In this document: positions 1 through 10,209 of the stretch, piece by piece
How positions within the stretch are numbered: position 1 is the first letter of the stretch
Layout: the number at the start of each line of letters is the position of its first letter
Assembly: GCA_964017145.1 (NCBI GenBank)
Contig: CAXHKQ010000171.1
Span: 1-27,272 of the forward strand
DNA: 27,272 bases
Source: Agrocybe praecox
Taxonomy: Eukaryota > Basidiomycota > Agaricomycetes > Agaricales > Agrocybaceae
Direction: 5' to 3'
Notes under the pieces: model-generated
Seen by the model: the letters and a program-made list of their open reading frames with translations, nothing else
Told to the model about the DNA's origin: nothing
The model's database searches: none
Translations under genes and position numbers: made by a program

Positions 1-740
1 AGCACACAAACAATGTGGATGGAAGAGCCACATATCTTTGTAGAATATACCTACCTGTTATTCCTATCTTTTTGTGATGCCATAGCACAGAGCGATCCCA
101 TTGCATTGTGTTCATCACTGAGTGCTCTGGTAGGCAGTGAGTACTTGAGTAGTCATACCAGACCAATGCTGGTATTGTGTGGCTGTTTTTGCTGCTAATG
201 TTGCCAGAGGATTGTGTTGGTGGACACGGGCATGGCAATGGCAATGGGAAAAGGTGGAATTTTGGTGGAGGTTGAACTTAACAACCAAGGTACAACTGTG
301 GCAAACATGGGCTGTGTTTTGAGTTTGAAACTCCGCACAAATGTCGCAGGACCGGAGAATCAACAAAACCATGCACGTCGGAAAATTCCCGCAGGCACGT
401 GATTGTATTTGCCAGCAACTACAAAATGGGGCTGCTCTCGGCACAAAGTGGAGTTCGACAGGTAATGGCTGGTCACAAGCCTAGACCGGAGAATCAACAA
501 AACAATGCGCGTTGGAAAATTCCTGCAGCCACATGATCGTATTTGCGAGCACAAGTGACAATGAAACTTTGCGTCTTGAACTCTTCCCCCCATTTCTCCA
601 GCAACACATCCATGGACGACTTTGGATGAAGCACCCAGGTCAATCTGCACTCAAGATACCCCTCTTTCACAGTCTGCATCTGTTACAGAGTCTGTCTGGG
701 CCCCCAGGAGAACAAATCATTAATATGTAAGTAAATTTTG
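1..740. repeat. Repetitive region with a duplicated 68-bp module
   Basis: A 68-bp module occurs twice in the same orientation, at 350-417 and 484-551, with about 60 of 68 positions identical by eye. Both copies begin GACCGGAGAATCAACAAAAC. Read in one plus-strand frame they give similar peptides (NQQNHARRKIPAGT and NQQNNARWKIPAAT), each followed by a stop, so this may be the relic of a coding repeat. No complete gene is visible. The short open frames on both strands overlap one another and have no convincing start or intron structure. I do not recognise the family. Confidence 0.5.
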
Positions 741-779
741 GGATTTGAACTGGTATAGTAAAGCTTTTGCCTTCTTTTT

Positions 780-1065
780 TCCCCCTCTTATTCTGAAATT
801 TCAACGGTGTTCAATGGTTGATCATGTTTAATGCCATTTAATCATTTATCTTGATTAAACAGCGTTGAACGCAATCAACTGTTCAACACTGTTGCCTTGT
901 TTCTTTCGGATTAAACAGGATTGAACGTTTCATCCTGTTTAATGATTCAATCAAGGTTGAACAGTGTTGAACATTTCAACGTGGTTGAACCTTGATTGAA
1001 TCATTAAACATGTTCACTCTCATTCAGCTGTTCAACACGGTTGAATTTCCTTTTTTTTCGGGTGT
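780..1065. repeat. GTTGAAC/GTTTAAT-rich palindromic block
   Basis: The block is built from short inverted motifs (GTTGAAC, GTTCAAC, GTTTAAT, ATTAAAC) in both orientations. The clearest structure is a perfect 22-nt inverted repeat, with arms 937-958 and 988-1009 and a 29-nt spacer that itself holds more copies of the motif. This is the kind of sequence found in subterminal regions of DNA transposons or in hairpin-forming satellites. There is no coding potential. Confidence 0.7.
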
Positions 1066-1190
1066 AATAGTAAGCATTAATATATTTGGGTATTCAGTAT
1101 TAGTCTGCTGTATATGTAGCTACCATTTATTTTTATTTTTAATATAATGTATGTTTTGCTCTGATTATTTGTGTTTAAGAAAATATATTG

Positions 1191-1257
1191 TTTAAACACT
1201 CATTTAAGAGTCTTGGCCATTTAAACACCCGTTTAAGAGTCTTGGATGTTTAAACAG
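1191..1257. repeat. 29-bp tandem repeat, 2.3 copies
   Basis: Two 29-bp units (1191-1219 and 1220-1248) are followed by a partial third (1249-1257). Each unit starts TTTAAACAC and carries TTTAAGAGTCTTGG. The TTTAAA cores are self-complementary. No function can be assigned. Confidence 0.75.
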
Positions 1258-3722
1258 ATTTCTATTTGAAAGGCGTTTGTTTAATCGAAACAGAACCAGT
1301 TTCATCTCCTGTTCAGTATGGGGGTATGTTGGACTATGTCCCTAGGTACCTCACATCGTCTAGTCACAGTATCATTCCCATGCCTCGTACTCTGTATGTA
1401 TTCTCGTATGTGCCATCACCCTAGCAATATCAACTTTTGAGGTCACACAAAAACTTCCTAAAAACTCCACTTTTTATCAAACATACATTTTCTGTTTAAA
1501 TTGATAAATAAGATTTATATTTATGAGAAATCAGTTCAGCATTATAAACTAAGATTAATGGTTCACATTTTTGGGCTACTGTAATGTTATTCAAAATTAA
1601 GTTTGGGCAAACCGAAAATGTTGAATAATTAGACTAGTTTGGGATTTTGTTTTTTAAAAAGAAAAATAATTAATGGCATCTTTCCAAAAATGATAAAAAA
1701 AGCTTTTAGATTTATATACACTTTCGGCTGGTGTGAGATTATAATATTTCTACAAAATTATGATTTTTTTTTCAAGTTAAAATCATGTGTAGGATGATCG
1801 TACGACCAGCGCATGACTGCCAATAAGCTGTAGCTAAACAGATACTACCTACGTAGCTGACTTCCGAACTATTTTTAGCAGTGGCACTGGCATTTTTGAG
1901 TGCAAGTGCCAAGGATCATCGATCATCGCCACCTCCAGTGGCCAGCTGTCATTGTATTGGTTTAGTTAAGGAAAAATATCCAAAAGCTAATAGCAACAAT
2001 GAGTCAATAACTCCCCAATTTAAGACAAAGCACACCTCTTTGTTAAATCTCTGGAGTTTCTCGCTTTTTTCAGACTTGTAGGTTACCGTCGGGTGCAGCA
2101 AACTTTTTCAGCCAATCGCAACAGTGTCCTATACCAAAGAAAGATACACATTCAGAAATCTTGAGAAGTGGCTCGATCGGAGTATTATGGAGATCAGACG
2201 TGTCCAGTAGTATGATAACAATTTACAAGCAGAGGTGGGGTGGACTTGCCAAACACAGAACCTGGAATTGAGGTTATAGTAGGTGCGATGATTAATAGAT
2301 GTTAAAAATTGAAACATTGAATGTCGACGTTGAACATCAATGGTGGGGGATTTGTGAATGAGATTTTGAGACAACAAATATAAGGAATTTGGGTGTAATT
2401 TATTTTTAGATCATGTCATTACTACTAACAAAAGATACAGTGTCGGCTAAAAAAAAAAGTACTCAGCTGTTGTCACTGTGCTATTTTAGTAATAACAGTG
2501 CAATTGTCTCTGTCGATATCGTCCGTGCAATGGACATCTGAACTTAGTTATATGTCCTATTACAGGGCCGACTCTATTTGATGACTCTTAATTCGCCCAA
2601 AACAGTCACCTTCCATGCTAGATGTATGTCACTTGACCCACAGGATCCCCAGTATCTATCGATGGACAATATAATTGATGGTGGTATGTTCCAACCTCAC
2701 ATTTGTGATGTACTGGTGCGCATATCTCTCCAACATTTTTTTTGTTTTGTAAATCATATGTTTTTAATTTTTTTTACATAAGTGACTAAAATGTCACTCT
2801 GTATGTACTCCAAGTTGATGATTGGACGACAACAAATTATGCCATTTAAAAAATACGAGTATATACTAAAGATATAGTCGTAGTACTCGCAACACAGGCA
2901 GTGGAAGTGGCTTTCAAGCAGTGGCAGTTGGTGTTGGGCAGTGGAAGTCGGATACATCTGTCGTGCCAGCATCCTGAGATCATCCAGTGGCAGCCAGCAG
3001 CCATTGCAGCACGTCACGCTCAAAATTCAGCTGCCATGCCACACCCCATTCAGCCGTTCTGTGCTCTGTCACCATGGAAAGTCCAGAATACTAGCTGACA
3101 AGGATATAGAGCCAGACTAGAGCAGCTGTGACAATGACAGCAAGAATCATGGACAAGTAATGTGCCTGGAAGAGGGCATGTCAGCTCCTCTGGAACAAGT
3201 TGGGACCAACGTGACTCCACCAGTGGCCGCAATTCAACAGCAAGACAGTGACTTCATGCAGATATTTGGTCAACATCCGGGTGGTTTGACACAGGCTGGT
3301 GGGTGGCAGGGATCGGGCAGGGAAATGGGTACAATGGGTACAACTTCAATTTTTGAATAGTAGCAGTAAATCTGTAATCTAATCTAATCTCTACTTGTGT
3401 ACTAAAATACAAAACTCTATTGTCTGTCCTCCCTCTATTGTGGCTCGATAACGATGATGATGAGCACAATGTTGTCATCACACCGCGCTGGCTACCTAAC
3501 ACACTGAGGGAGCCAGCACGCACGGTGTGGCAATGAACTTCGAGCACTGCCGGCGTGTGGTGATAGCTGTGGCACTCACACATTGTAACTTCTCGGTGAT
3601 CACCGGCAAGTTTCTTGTTCTAAAACTTACAGGCATTGCAGCAGTAACATATTAGTAACACATTATGTACACTACGGTATGATTTTTTGAAAAAAGCGCA
3701 GTAAAAGTATATTATTGATGAC
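1258..3722. other. Gene-poor stretch; no confident gene
   Basis: Mostly AT-rich DNA with many stops in every frame. The part from about 2880 to 3360 is more GC-rich and has two short plus-strand open stretches rich in Gln, Gly and Pro (near 2901-3098 and 3160-3360). I could not join them with credible splice sites or recognise a domain. They may be relics of a transposon gene. A short AATCT run lies at about 3375-3392. I see no RNA gene. Confidence 0.4.
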
Positions 3723-4480
3723 AATGCACAATATACATAATTTTATATATATTTATTCAATTGGAGAAAATAAGTAGGAAAAGGACATGGAAGGGAGAGG
3801 ACAGAGGGAAGAGGAGAGGGCGGGGAGAACAGAGGAGAGGAGAGGGAAAGGGGACAGAAAGAGAGATGAGGGGAGAAGGGGTAGGGAAGCACAAGAGCAG
3901 GAGGAAAGGGGGATGGAAGTGGGACAAGTGGGACAGCAGCCAGCCTGTGGACAGCAGTGGTGAGCAAGGAGACAGTGTGGTCGGGGTACTTACCTCATAG
4001 TACCTGTTCTCTGTTTTCTATCACCTTCGTTGTCTTATACCTTCTCCTCACCTTGCCACTTCACATCCTTGCTCCCAACCCCGTCCCCTCATGTTTGTCA
4101 GCTCACTTGCTGGCATACATTGGGGGCAGCGGTTGCGTCACAGCGACTTCGTTCGGGCTTTGTCGTGCTCATCCGTTGTTATTGTTGTTTGCATGGTTGG
4201 CGCCGTCATTGTTCGTGTTGTGTGCAGCGCCATCATCATTGTCACTCCCATCATCGTTATCGCTGTCCACATCGTGTTGTGGTCGTTGTCTTTTTTGTCG
4301 TTATTGTGTTGTTGTGGTTGTCATTATGGCGTGGTGGCAACAGAAAGTGGTGGCGGCATACGGTGGGGTGGATGGTGGTGGTAGTAATAGGAGTGATATT
4401 GAATAATGAAACAGTGATGACGCAGGCTAGGAAGCGGGCTGTGGCTGTGCTGGTGATTTCCGACGCGGCCCAGTTTCGCA
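3723..4480 (+). repeat. Purine-rich/GTCGTT-rich dispersed repeat, copy 1
   Basis: This is one of two diverged direct copies; the other is at 16685-17520. Both start near AATGCA(C/T)AATATAC, run through an AT-rich stretch ending AATTGGAGAAAA, then a G/A-only tract of about 150 bp, then 'GTACTTACCT'/'GTACTCACCT'. A pyrimidine- and GT-rich section with (GTCGTT)-like microsatellite follows, and both end with a matching segment (GCGTGGTGGC ... GATGACGC ... GTTGTGGCTGTG-like). The order of parts is conserved although the microsatellite length is not. Long open frames here are low-complexity artefacts. The left end of the KDZ transposon lies 19 bp beyond it. Confidence 0.65.
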
Positions 4481-4498
4481 CCTGTAGCAGTCCAATGC

Positions 4499-5198
4499 AT
4501 ATATGATATACTGGTAGTTGCCAAAGTCACCTCATATATCCAGGATGGTAGTAGCCAGGTCTGGCAACTGCCACCCAGCCATTTCGTGTGTTTTGCAGGC
4601 ATGCAGGCGAAATCAGTAGGTGCTGCTGCCATACAGGACCAAACAAACTGATTTTGGGCCTCGAAATATGTTTTTTGGAATGTTTGGAAGATTGTGGGCG
4701 GTTTCGGTGTGTTTTCGGTGAACAAAAAAAAGATATGAGGTCTATATATATATTGAAACATACTTGATATGTTTCCGCAGGGATATGTTGGACGGAGAGG
4801 ATGGATTGGAACAGATGAGTTTGGATGACATTTTAAAAATATACGTGCTTAAACTATTTTTAAATCACAGATTTGATCGTGCTTATCTCTAAGATTAGAT
4901 TAAATGCAATAGTAGGTGCCGCTGCTATACAGAGCCAAATAAACTGATTTTGGGCCTCAAAATATGTTTTTTTCGATTGTTTTGAAAATTGTGGGCGGTT
5001 TCAGTTGGTGTTCAGTGAACAAAAAACATATATAGGGTCTATATATATTAAATCATACTTGATATGTTTTCGCAGGGATATGTTGGACGGAGAGGATGGA
5101 TTGGAACAGATGAGTTTGGATGACATTTTAAAAATATTGTGCTCAAACTATTTTTAAATTATGGATTTGATCTTGCTTATCTCTAAGATTAGATTCAA
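4499..5198 (+). repeat. Left TIR, two tandem ~290-bp units
   Basis: The outer 117 bp contain GGTAGTTGCC and, downstream, GGCAACTGCC in inverted orientation. Two direct units follow: 4616-4911 (296 bp) and 4912-about 5198 (287 bp). Each runs from GTAGGTGC(T/C)GCTGC to the GATTAGATT region. The match to the right TIR is perfect to 4971 and then falls off within unit 2, with many substitutions and small indels; it is lost after about 5125. Confidence 0.88.
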
Positions 5199-5407
5199 CG
5201 AAACCGTGTGATATCAGTTTATCTTTGCCTGGTTGGGTCCAATATCTGATTAGATGTTCTTTATTCAAAAAAATTATGATAAAAAGGCGACCTAATATAG
5301 AACGAACGGAAATATTACAAATACGTAGGTTAGAAACGACTACATAATGGTCAGAAGCAAAAAAAAAAAAAAAAAAAACAGGAAAATTTAAAATTAAAAG
5401 AGGTAGT

Positions 5408-7320
5408 CTATGTCGAAATAGAAACCATGCTTTTTAATACAAATGAACAATCCTTCAAGGCCAATTTCCACCGCTGGAGGCAGCTACGGTTTTTCTGGGA
5501 AGCCAATCCCCAGTATAACAGTCCAGCCATCACAGTGAGCAACCCATTGATTCCTAGTCTTCTCAACAAATCCCACTCATTGCTGATGAGCCCAGATCGA
5601 ATGTCCCCTTTCTTCGAAAGTCGCCATGCTGGTTGCAGCGATCGCCACCAGCACATGAAATCCTCCTCCTACTTGACAGGATTTGATATTGTCAGCATCC
5701 AAGTTGAAACAGGGGGGTGCGCACATTGAATCCATGCCCCAAGGACGGATGGTCAATACTTAGCCTTCAGTCGAGCTATCTCTGCATAGTCGTGCTTCTC
5801 TTCAAACACCTTCCAAGCCTGTACAAGGCGAATCCACTCATCCCCGAGCTCGTCTGCCTTTTCCTCAAGGACTAACACAGCCGCAGTGAACCACTCTTCG
5901 AGTTTCGGCTTCGAAGCGGTTACGTTTTTGGTGATTTTAGGCTGCGTGAGTGGAGGGACGGAGTTAAGGGAAGGTGACTGGGAGTTTCTACAGCGACGCT
6001 TTGTACGTTGAGAGGGTCATGAGTGGGCGTCATCTTCGTCGTCATGCTTGCGTTTCGGCCCTCTGCGCACACTAGTCGTGCTGCTCTCGCTAGACTCGAC
6101 ACTCGGTGATGATGGCGAAGAGGGATGGGTTGTGGTACTGAGTCGTTTGAGGCTGGAAGGGATCGATGGTTGTTCATCAGCCTGAATGACCTCTTCAGGA
6201 GACGTCGAGCTATCGGCTAGTGGTGACGGGGTTTCGGTTCGTGGTGAAGGTGATGAAGGGACTCCAGCAGAGGGTGCCTGAGTTGTGTTGGAGTCGAAAA
6301 TGAGAGGGTATGAAGGTAGTGGGGAGCGTGGAGAAGGGGGTGGGCTCATACCACGATTGGGAGATCCGACATGCAGACTTGATGTTGCGGATGAGCCAAC
6401 AGTCGTCGTCCGCTTGGGTGTATTCGGCGCTGACACAGAGTGAGGTACTTCCGCTGCTTGCGAATCGCTTGCGTCCGCGCTTGGCAAAATCGGAGGACGA
6501 GCAGCCAGTGCTATTTGCTCTGAACCATTATGACCGTTCTTCGTGTGTGGCTCTTTTTCATCTTTGTCGAGTTTATCGAACATCTGTCGTGCGATCTTGT
6601 CACGCAAAGCGGTGAGGTCGCCTCGCTTTGTATCAGCCAGCTTGGCGATACGTTTGGTTTCGTCGCTGATGGCGACGGCATGGCTTTTCCGCCATGTATT
6701 TGCTGCACTACGTTGCCGAGGTTTCTTGATACCGACGCCAGTGAGCTTGTGGATGAGCACCCGATATGGATTATGCGCGCCAGACTCTTTGGGATCGAGG
6801 TCGCGGTCTTTAGTATAGCGGTAAGCTAGTCATCGTTTAATTTGCTGTGCCAGTGACAAGATTAGGTATGAGTGACAGTAACGTGCAAAGTGTGACATAC
6901 TGATTTGCGACTGATTATCAGTTTCTTTCTTTCGTCCAGCTTCTTCATCGCATCAACGAACTCCTCTGGCGAAAGTTTGTGTACGTCGGGCATCTCAGGC
7001 TCTGGATCAGGAACACTCTCGTTGATTTGAGCAAGGAAATCACCGGTGGGCTCTTGATCATGCGGTAGGTCAATGGGAAATCTCTTGAAATATCGTTGCT
7101 GAATCGTTGCCAGGGCATCAGCAGCGTATCCACCCTCGACTCCACGAGCGTAGGCTTCTCTTTCATTCAACAGGAACTCTCTCCGCATTCCTCGAAAAGC
7201 CCCAGGGTTCACCATCTCGGTCAGCAAATTAAAGATTTGAGCGACGCGTAAGGATGCGAGAAGTAAGTTCAGCTTCAAAGGAGTGGTACCACGCGAAGAA
7301 TGGAAGTTGCGAGGATTGTA
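5408..7320 (-). pseudogene. KDZ-element cargo gene of unknown function, with four in-frame stops
   Basis: I read two exons. The first is 7320-6901, with an unresolved 5' end: an in-frame TGA sits at 7323-7321 and no ATG is convincing. Intron 6900-6845 has a GTATGT donor and CACAG acceptor. The second exon is 6844-5408. Together they give about 619 codons in one frame, broken by TGA at 6832-6830, TGA at 6019-6017, TGA at 5755-5753 and TAG at 5671-5669, with no shift. Sequence character continues across every stop: a helical N-terminal part (YFKRFPIDLP), a basic middle (NPYRVLIHKLTG, then KKPRQRSAANTWRK), a long Ser/Pro-rich linker ending in the NLS-like RRGPKRKHDDEDD, and a Trp-rich C-terminus (LGAWI, CWWRSLQPAWR, NGLLTVMAGLLYWGLA). 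I remember this architecture from uncharacterised basidiomycete transposon-linked proteins. The PRxxSAxNxW segment is faintly HMG-box-like; that is only a guess. It is transcribed away from the RNase H1 N-domain gene. Confidence 0.72.
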
Positions 7321-7604
7321 TCAGGTATGTGATTACTACGAAGCTTTACTATATAACATCTCAGAGAGAAAAATAATCCTAGCGCGTATCAAATACCCAA
7401 TTTCTATCTCGAAAATCCTCAAACAGACCCTACTCTCCTGATCATTGGCTCATGGCACGCTAGCCATTATTGGACCACCAACGGACCATGTCACGGCCTT
7501 CTCTTGAAGCGAGAACGCGATACCGTATTGCGTATAGCACTACCGTAACCTTGCCTTTCAAAAACAGATAAATAGCTGCAGCGGTACGTACTTTTTCAGC
7601 AGAA
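7321..7604. promoter_or_regulatory. Divergent intergenic region between two cargo genes
   Basis: About 284 bp separate the open part of the minus-strand cargo gene from the ATG of the plus-strand cargo gene, so it probably holds both promoters. No clear TATA box or operator is visible. Part of it may be unrecognised 5' exon sequence of the minus-strand gene. Confidence 0.35.
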
Positions 7605-8799
7605 ATGCCTTTCTCTTTTCGTCTTACAATCAACCCCCCTTCTTCTACAGAACGCGTGTCGTTTGTGGCAGTTCGCTCTCCCCCTTCAAACGACAATCAT
7701 TATGTCGGTGCGCACGCAGCACGTCTCACTTCAACCACCAATGCCCCGAATGGTGGTGCCATTGCTAGCAACGACAGTGTTGCACTTCCAGCTCATGGCG
7801 CGTCTCAGTGTTCACCACCTGATGCTAGCGACGTTGACGTAAAATTGCCTACTGCCGACACGGATTCTCCAGTCCCAGATCCATCTTCCGATGGTAAGTG
7901 TTTCAATAATTATATATTTTCATAAATTTATGAGTGATCTTTGCAGGTGAATCGGATTGGTCCGAAGACGATTACGCAGGCAACCCCCTCGACCTTTCGA
8001 ACCACAACAATACATCAGCCGTCATTGCCCCCGATCCCAGCACTTTTATTGTGCCCCAGATGGGCAAAATGTTCCACGTTGTCAGCGTCGGTCACTCGGT
8101 TGGAATCTTCAATATTTGGTATGTCTGATTTGGTCGAAATCGCATTGCCAACATTGTTAATGTACATCTTCTATTATCAGGGCTAAAGCAAAGTACAGTG
8201 CCCACGTCCCCGATGGGGTGGTTGCCTCTTTCAGAATATTTGAAACAGCCGTCGAGCATTACAAAGTGAATTACAGAAATAATCGCGTTCGCATAGTCAA
8301 GCCTGACGAGATTCCCGATGACAAGCCCTTCCTTCTCCCACAGCCGTGATGGCGCTGCACCAACCCGAAGGGCAACGGCACCACCATAAAGCCATTCAGG
8401 TTGAGTGACAGAGACTACTCCTCTCCGCCTCGTGGAAGCGTCATCTACAAACCACTTGTCCTTGACCCCCCATCGCCTCGCAAACTCGGTCCTCCAAGGA
8501 CTAGCAAGATATTCTTGGCTCCAAAGCAACCCGCTCCGGCACCATTACTATTAGGGGTTGATTATCCTCTTTCGTACGTACGTAAACGTGCAACGGCGAA
8601 CCCTTCTGTAGCCACCCGATCTGGGTCGCCGCCTGCCATATACAGTTATCCCGACTTCTTGACCAGTTTTGGTGCCCCGACTAAATCGTACAAGCGTGCC
8701 GTTGTTGAGGACGATTCAGGCTTTGAGTCCGATGACGAGAAGGATTCACAGGGCTCTCAGATGGTAAAGAAAAGGAAGGTCAAGGTTGCAAAAGTTTGA
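7605..8799 (+). pseudogene. Cargo gene with RNase H1 N-terminal (viroplasmin-like) domain, one in-frame TGA
   Basis: The start is the ATG at 7605. Exons are 7605-7893, 7947-8118 and 8181-8799, with a GTAAGT donor/TTGCAG acceptor and a GTATGT donor/ATCAG acceptor; phases match. After a Ser/Pro/Asp-rich N-terminus comes a domain with FHVVSVGHSVGIFNIW and, across intron 2, VVASFRIFETAVEHY. This is the pattern of the small RNase H1 N-terminal domain (F/Y-x-V-V-x-x-G-x-x-x-G-I/V-F/Y-x-x-W ... F-x-x-x-x-A-x-x-x-Y), which binds RNA/DNA hybrid or dsRNA in known proteins. No RNase H catalytic domain follows. A TGA at 8347-8349 interrupts the frame just after the domain (PQP-stop-WRCTNPKG). The same frame then stays open for 149 codons to a basic C-terminus (VKKRKVKVAKV, NLS-like). 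A shorter protein ending at the TGA would still contain the whole domain. Confidence 0.72.
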
Positions 8800-8921
8800 A
8801 TAGCGGGTTTCAATGCTATGCTCTTTTTAGTACACCATGCATCCACCTTCGGTCATCTCCAGTTGTGTAGATTTCGTCATCTTTTAGGAAGTACTACTAG
8901 CCTCTCTCGCTAATTTCTTTT

Positions 8922-8993
8922 CCATTTTTACATCACTCGCACATCTCATTTCCGTTTTTACATCACTTGCACATCTCATTTCCGCTTTTACAT
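8922..8993. repeat. 30-bp tandem repeat, 2.4 copies
   Basis: Units at 8922-8951 and 8952-8981, with a partial third at 8982-8993, each containing TTTTTACATCACT(C/T)GCA and CATCTCATTT. It lies just downstream of the RNase H1 N-domain gene. The rest of 8800-9492 is AT-rich and non-coding as far as I can see. Confidence 0.8.
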
Positions 8994-9492
8994 ATATGGT
9001 TTAGTACCGGCGCTTAATTTTAAATTCTCGCTTAATGGTCAAATTTTTTTGGTTTAGCATAAACCAGCAGAAAGGTGCAATTCAAGACGGACCTTGTTAA
9101 GCCGATCAGAATTTATTTCTGCCGTATGGAGGTCGCTCACCGCTATGCAGTTGTAATAGACTCGAGAGTCAATAGTGATCGTACACCTATGTGCACCGCC
9201 CGACACAAACGACTTGGAATGTCTTCTGTGAATATGTGCTTCGACAGCTTCGATTTACTGTAAGTAGCCGCTATTCTGTGATAGCTAATCCGCAATCAAT
9301 ATTCATACTTATGTCTTCGATATGTTTGTGTTCATTGCTAGAGTTGATAGATGCACGTAAGTTAATTTACATATCGGTGATTCACATTCATATTTCAAAT
9401 CATTAAATTTACTAGTAACATTAGTTAGCACTTGGATGAGAGGTAAAAACTGATCTTAAGAGTTAGATAGCAACAGAGGAAGAGTATTAAAA

Positions 9493-9863
9493 CCTGAATC
9501 AAAATTAAAAAGCAAGGAGACGAGATTGAGGACCAATATACACAGAAGTAGTAGTGTCGTTACCTGATCAGTGCTGAGCCGATCTGTTGAGGATCGCACT
9601 CGTTGCGCACTCGTGTATAAATCCTGAATCCAAATTTAAAAAAAAGGAGGTGAGATTGAGGACCAATATACATAGAAGTAGTAGTGTCGTTACCTGATCA
9701 GTGTTGAGCCGATCTGTTGAGGATCGCACTCGTGTATAAAACCTGAATCCAAATTAAAAAGCAAGCAGATGAGATCGAGGACCAATATACATAGAAGTAG
9801 TGTTGTTCGACGTTACCTACTCAGTGCTGAGCCAATCTGTTGAGGATCGCACTCGTGTATAAA
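9493..9863. repeat. ~120-bp tandem repeat array upstream of the transposase
   Basis: Three highly similar units are present: 9493-9622, 9623-9741 and 9742-9863. Each runs from CCTGAATC, through GAGGACCAATATACA and GAAGTAGT, to GAGCC(G/A)ATCTGTTGAGGATC and ACTCGTGTATAAA. Unit 1 is longer because of a small internal GCGCACTCGT duplication. A degenerate fourth unit lies at about 10016-10079 (AGGACCAAACTTATATTG ... CAGGATCGCG). The array ends about 350 bp before the transposase ATG, and every unit ends in a TATAAA-like motif. It could act as a promoter or enhancer array, or as internal transposase binding sites. This is inferred from position only. Confidence 0.82.
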
Positions 9864-10209
9864 CATAATTCAAGTTTATGTACAAACACGATCTTCAATC
9901 AGTTCAGCAGGTAATGGCTCTGGATAGCATAATCACCCTGTACGGCTGTATAATTGATTCAGCCGGTCAGAAGAAAAATGATACACCCTCGATGGTGAGT
10001 ATGATCTGACGATCATTGATCAAGGACCAAACTTATATTGTTACCTTCTGAGACAATCTATTCAGGATCGCGTTCATGCATGAACTCAGAGAAACGGTCA
10101 GAATAAAAACGATAAAAATTCTAGAAAAAAAAATCGCAATTTGAGTGCAATTCACAAGGAAGCTCGGCTATGTGACGCGCGAGTGTGATAGCGTAACTCT
10201 TACTGCCGC
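9864..10209 (+). promoter_or_regulatory. Probable transposase 5' flank
   Basis: This stretch lies between the tandem array and the transposase ATG. It contains the degenerate fourth repeat unit and an inverted GATCATTGATCAAGG-type motif near 10010. No clear TATA box stands close to the ATG. Confidence 0.3.

Noticed and set aside
2578..2781. Short plus-strand open frame, possible exon
   Set aside because: It has no credible splice sites, no recognisable motif, and low-complexity AT-rich DNA at its 3' end.
3957..4506. Overlapping open frames of up to 158 codons
   Set aside because: Same repeat family as 16685-17520; three frames are open together because the sequence is low-complexity.
4324..4761. 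Minus-strand open frame starting MFQYIYRPHIFF, and its twin at 15160-15468
   Set aside because: Both lie in the KDZ TIRs. The shared peptide only reflects identical TIR DNA; there is no intron, domain or sensible composition.
9493..9863. CRISPR-like array
   Set aside because: Units are ~120 bp tandem copies without unique spacers, and the DNA is fungal.
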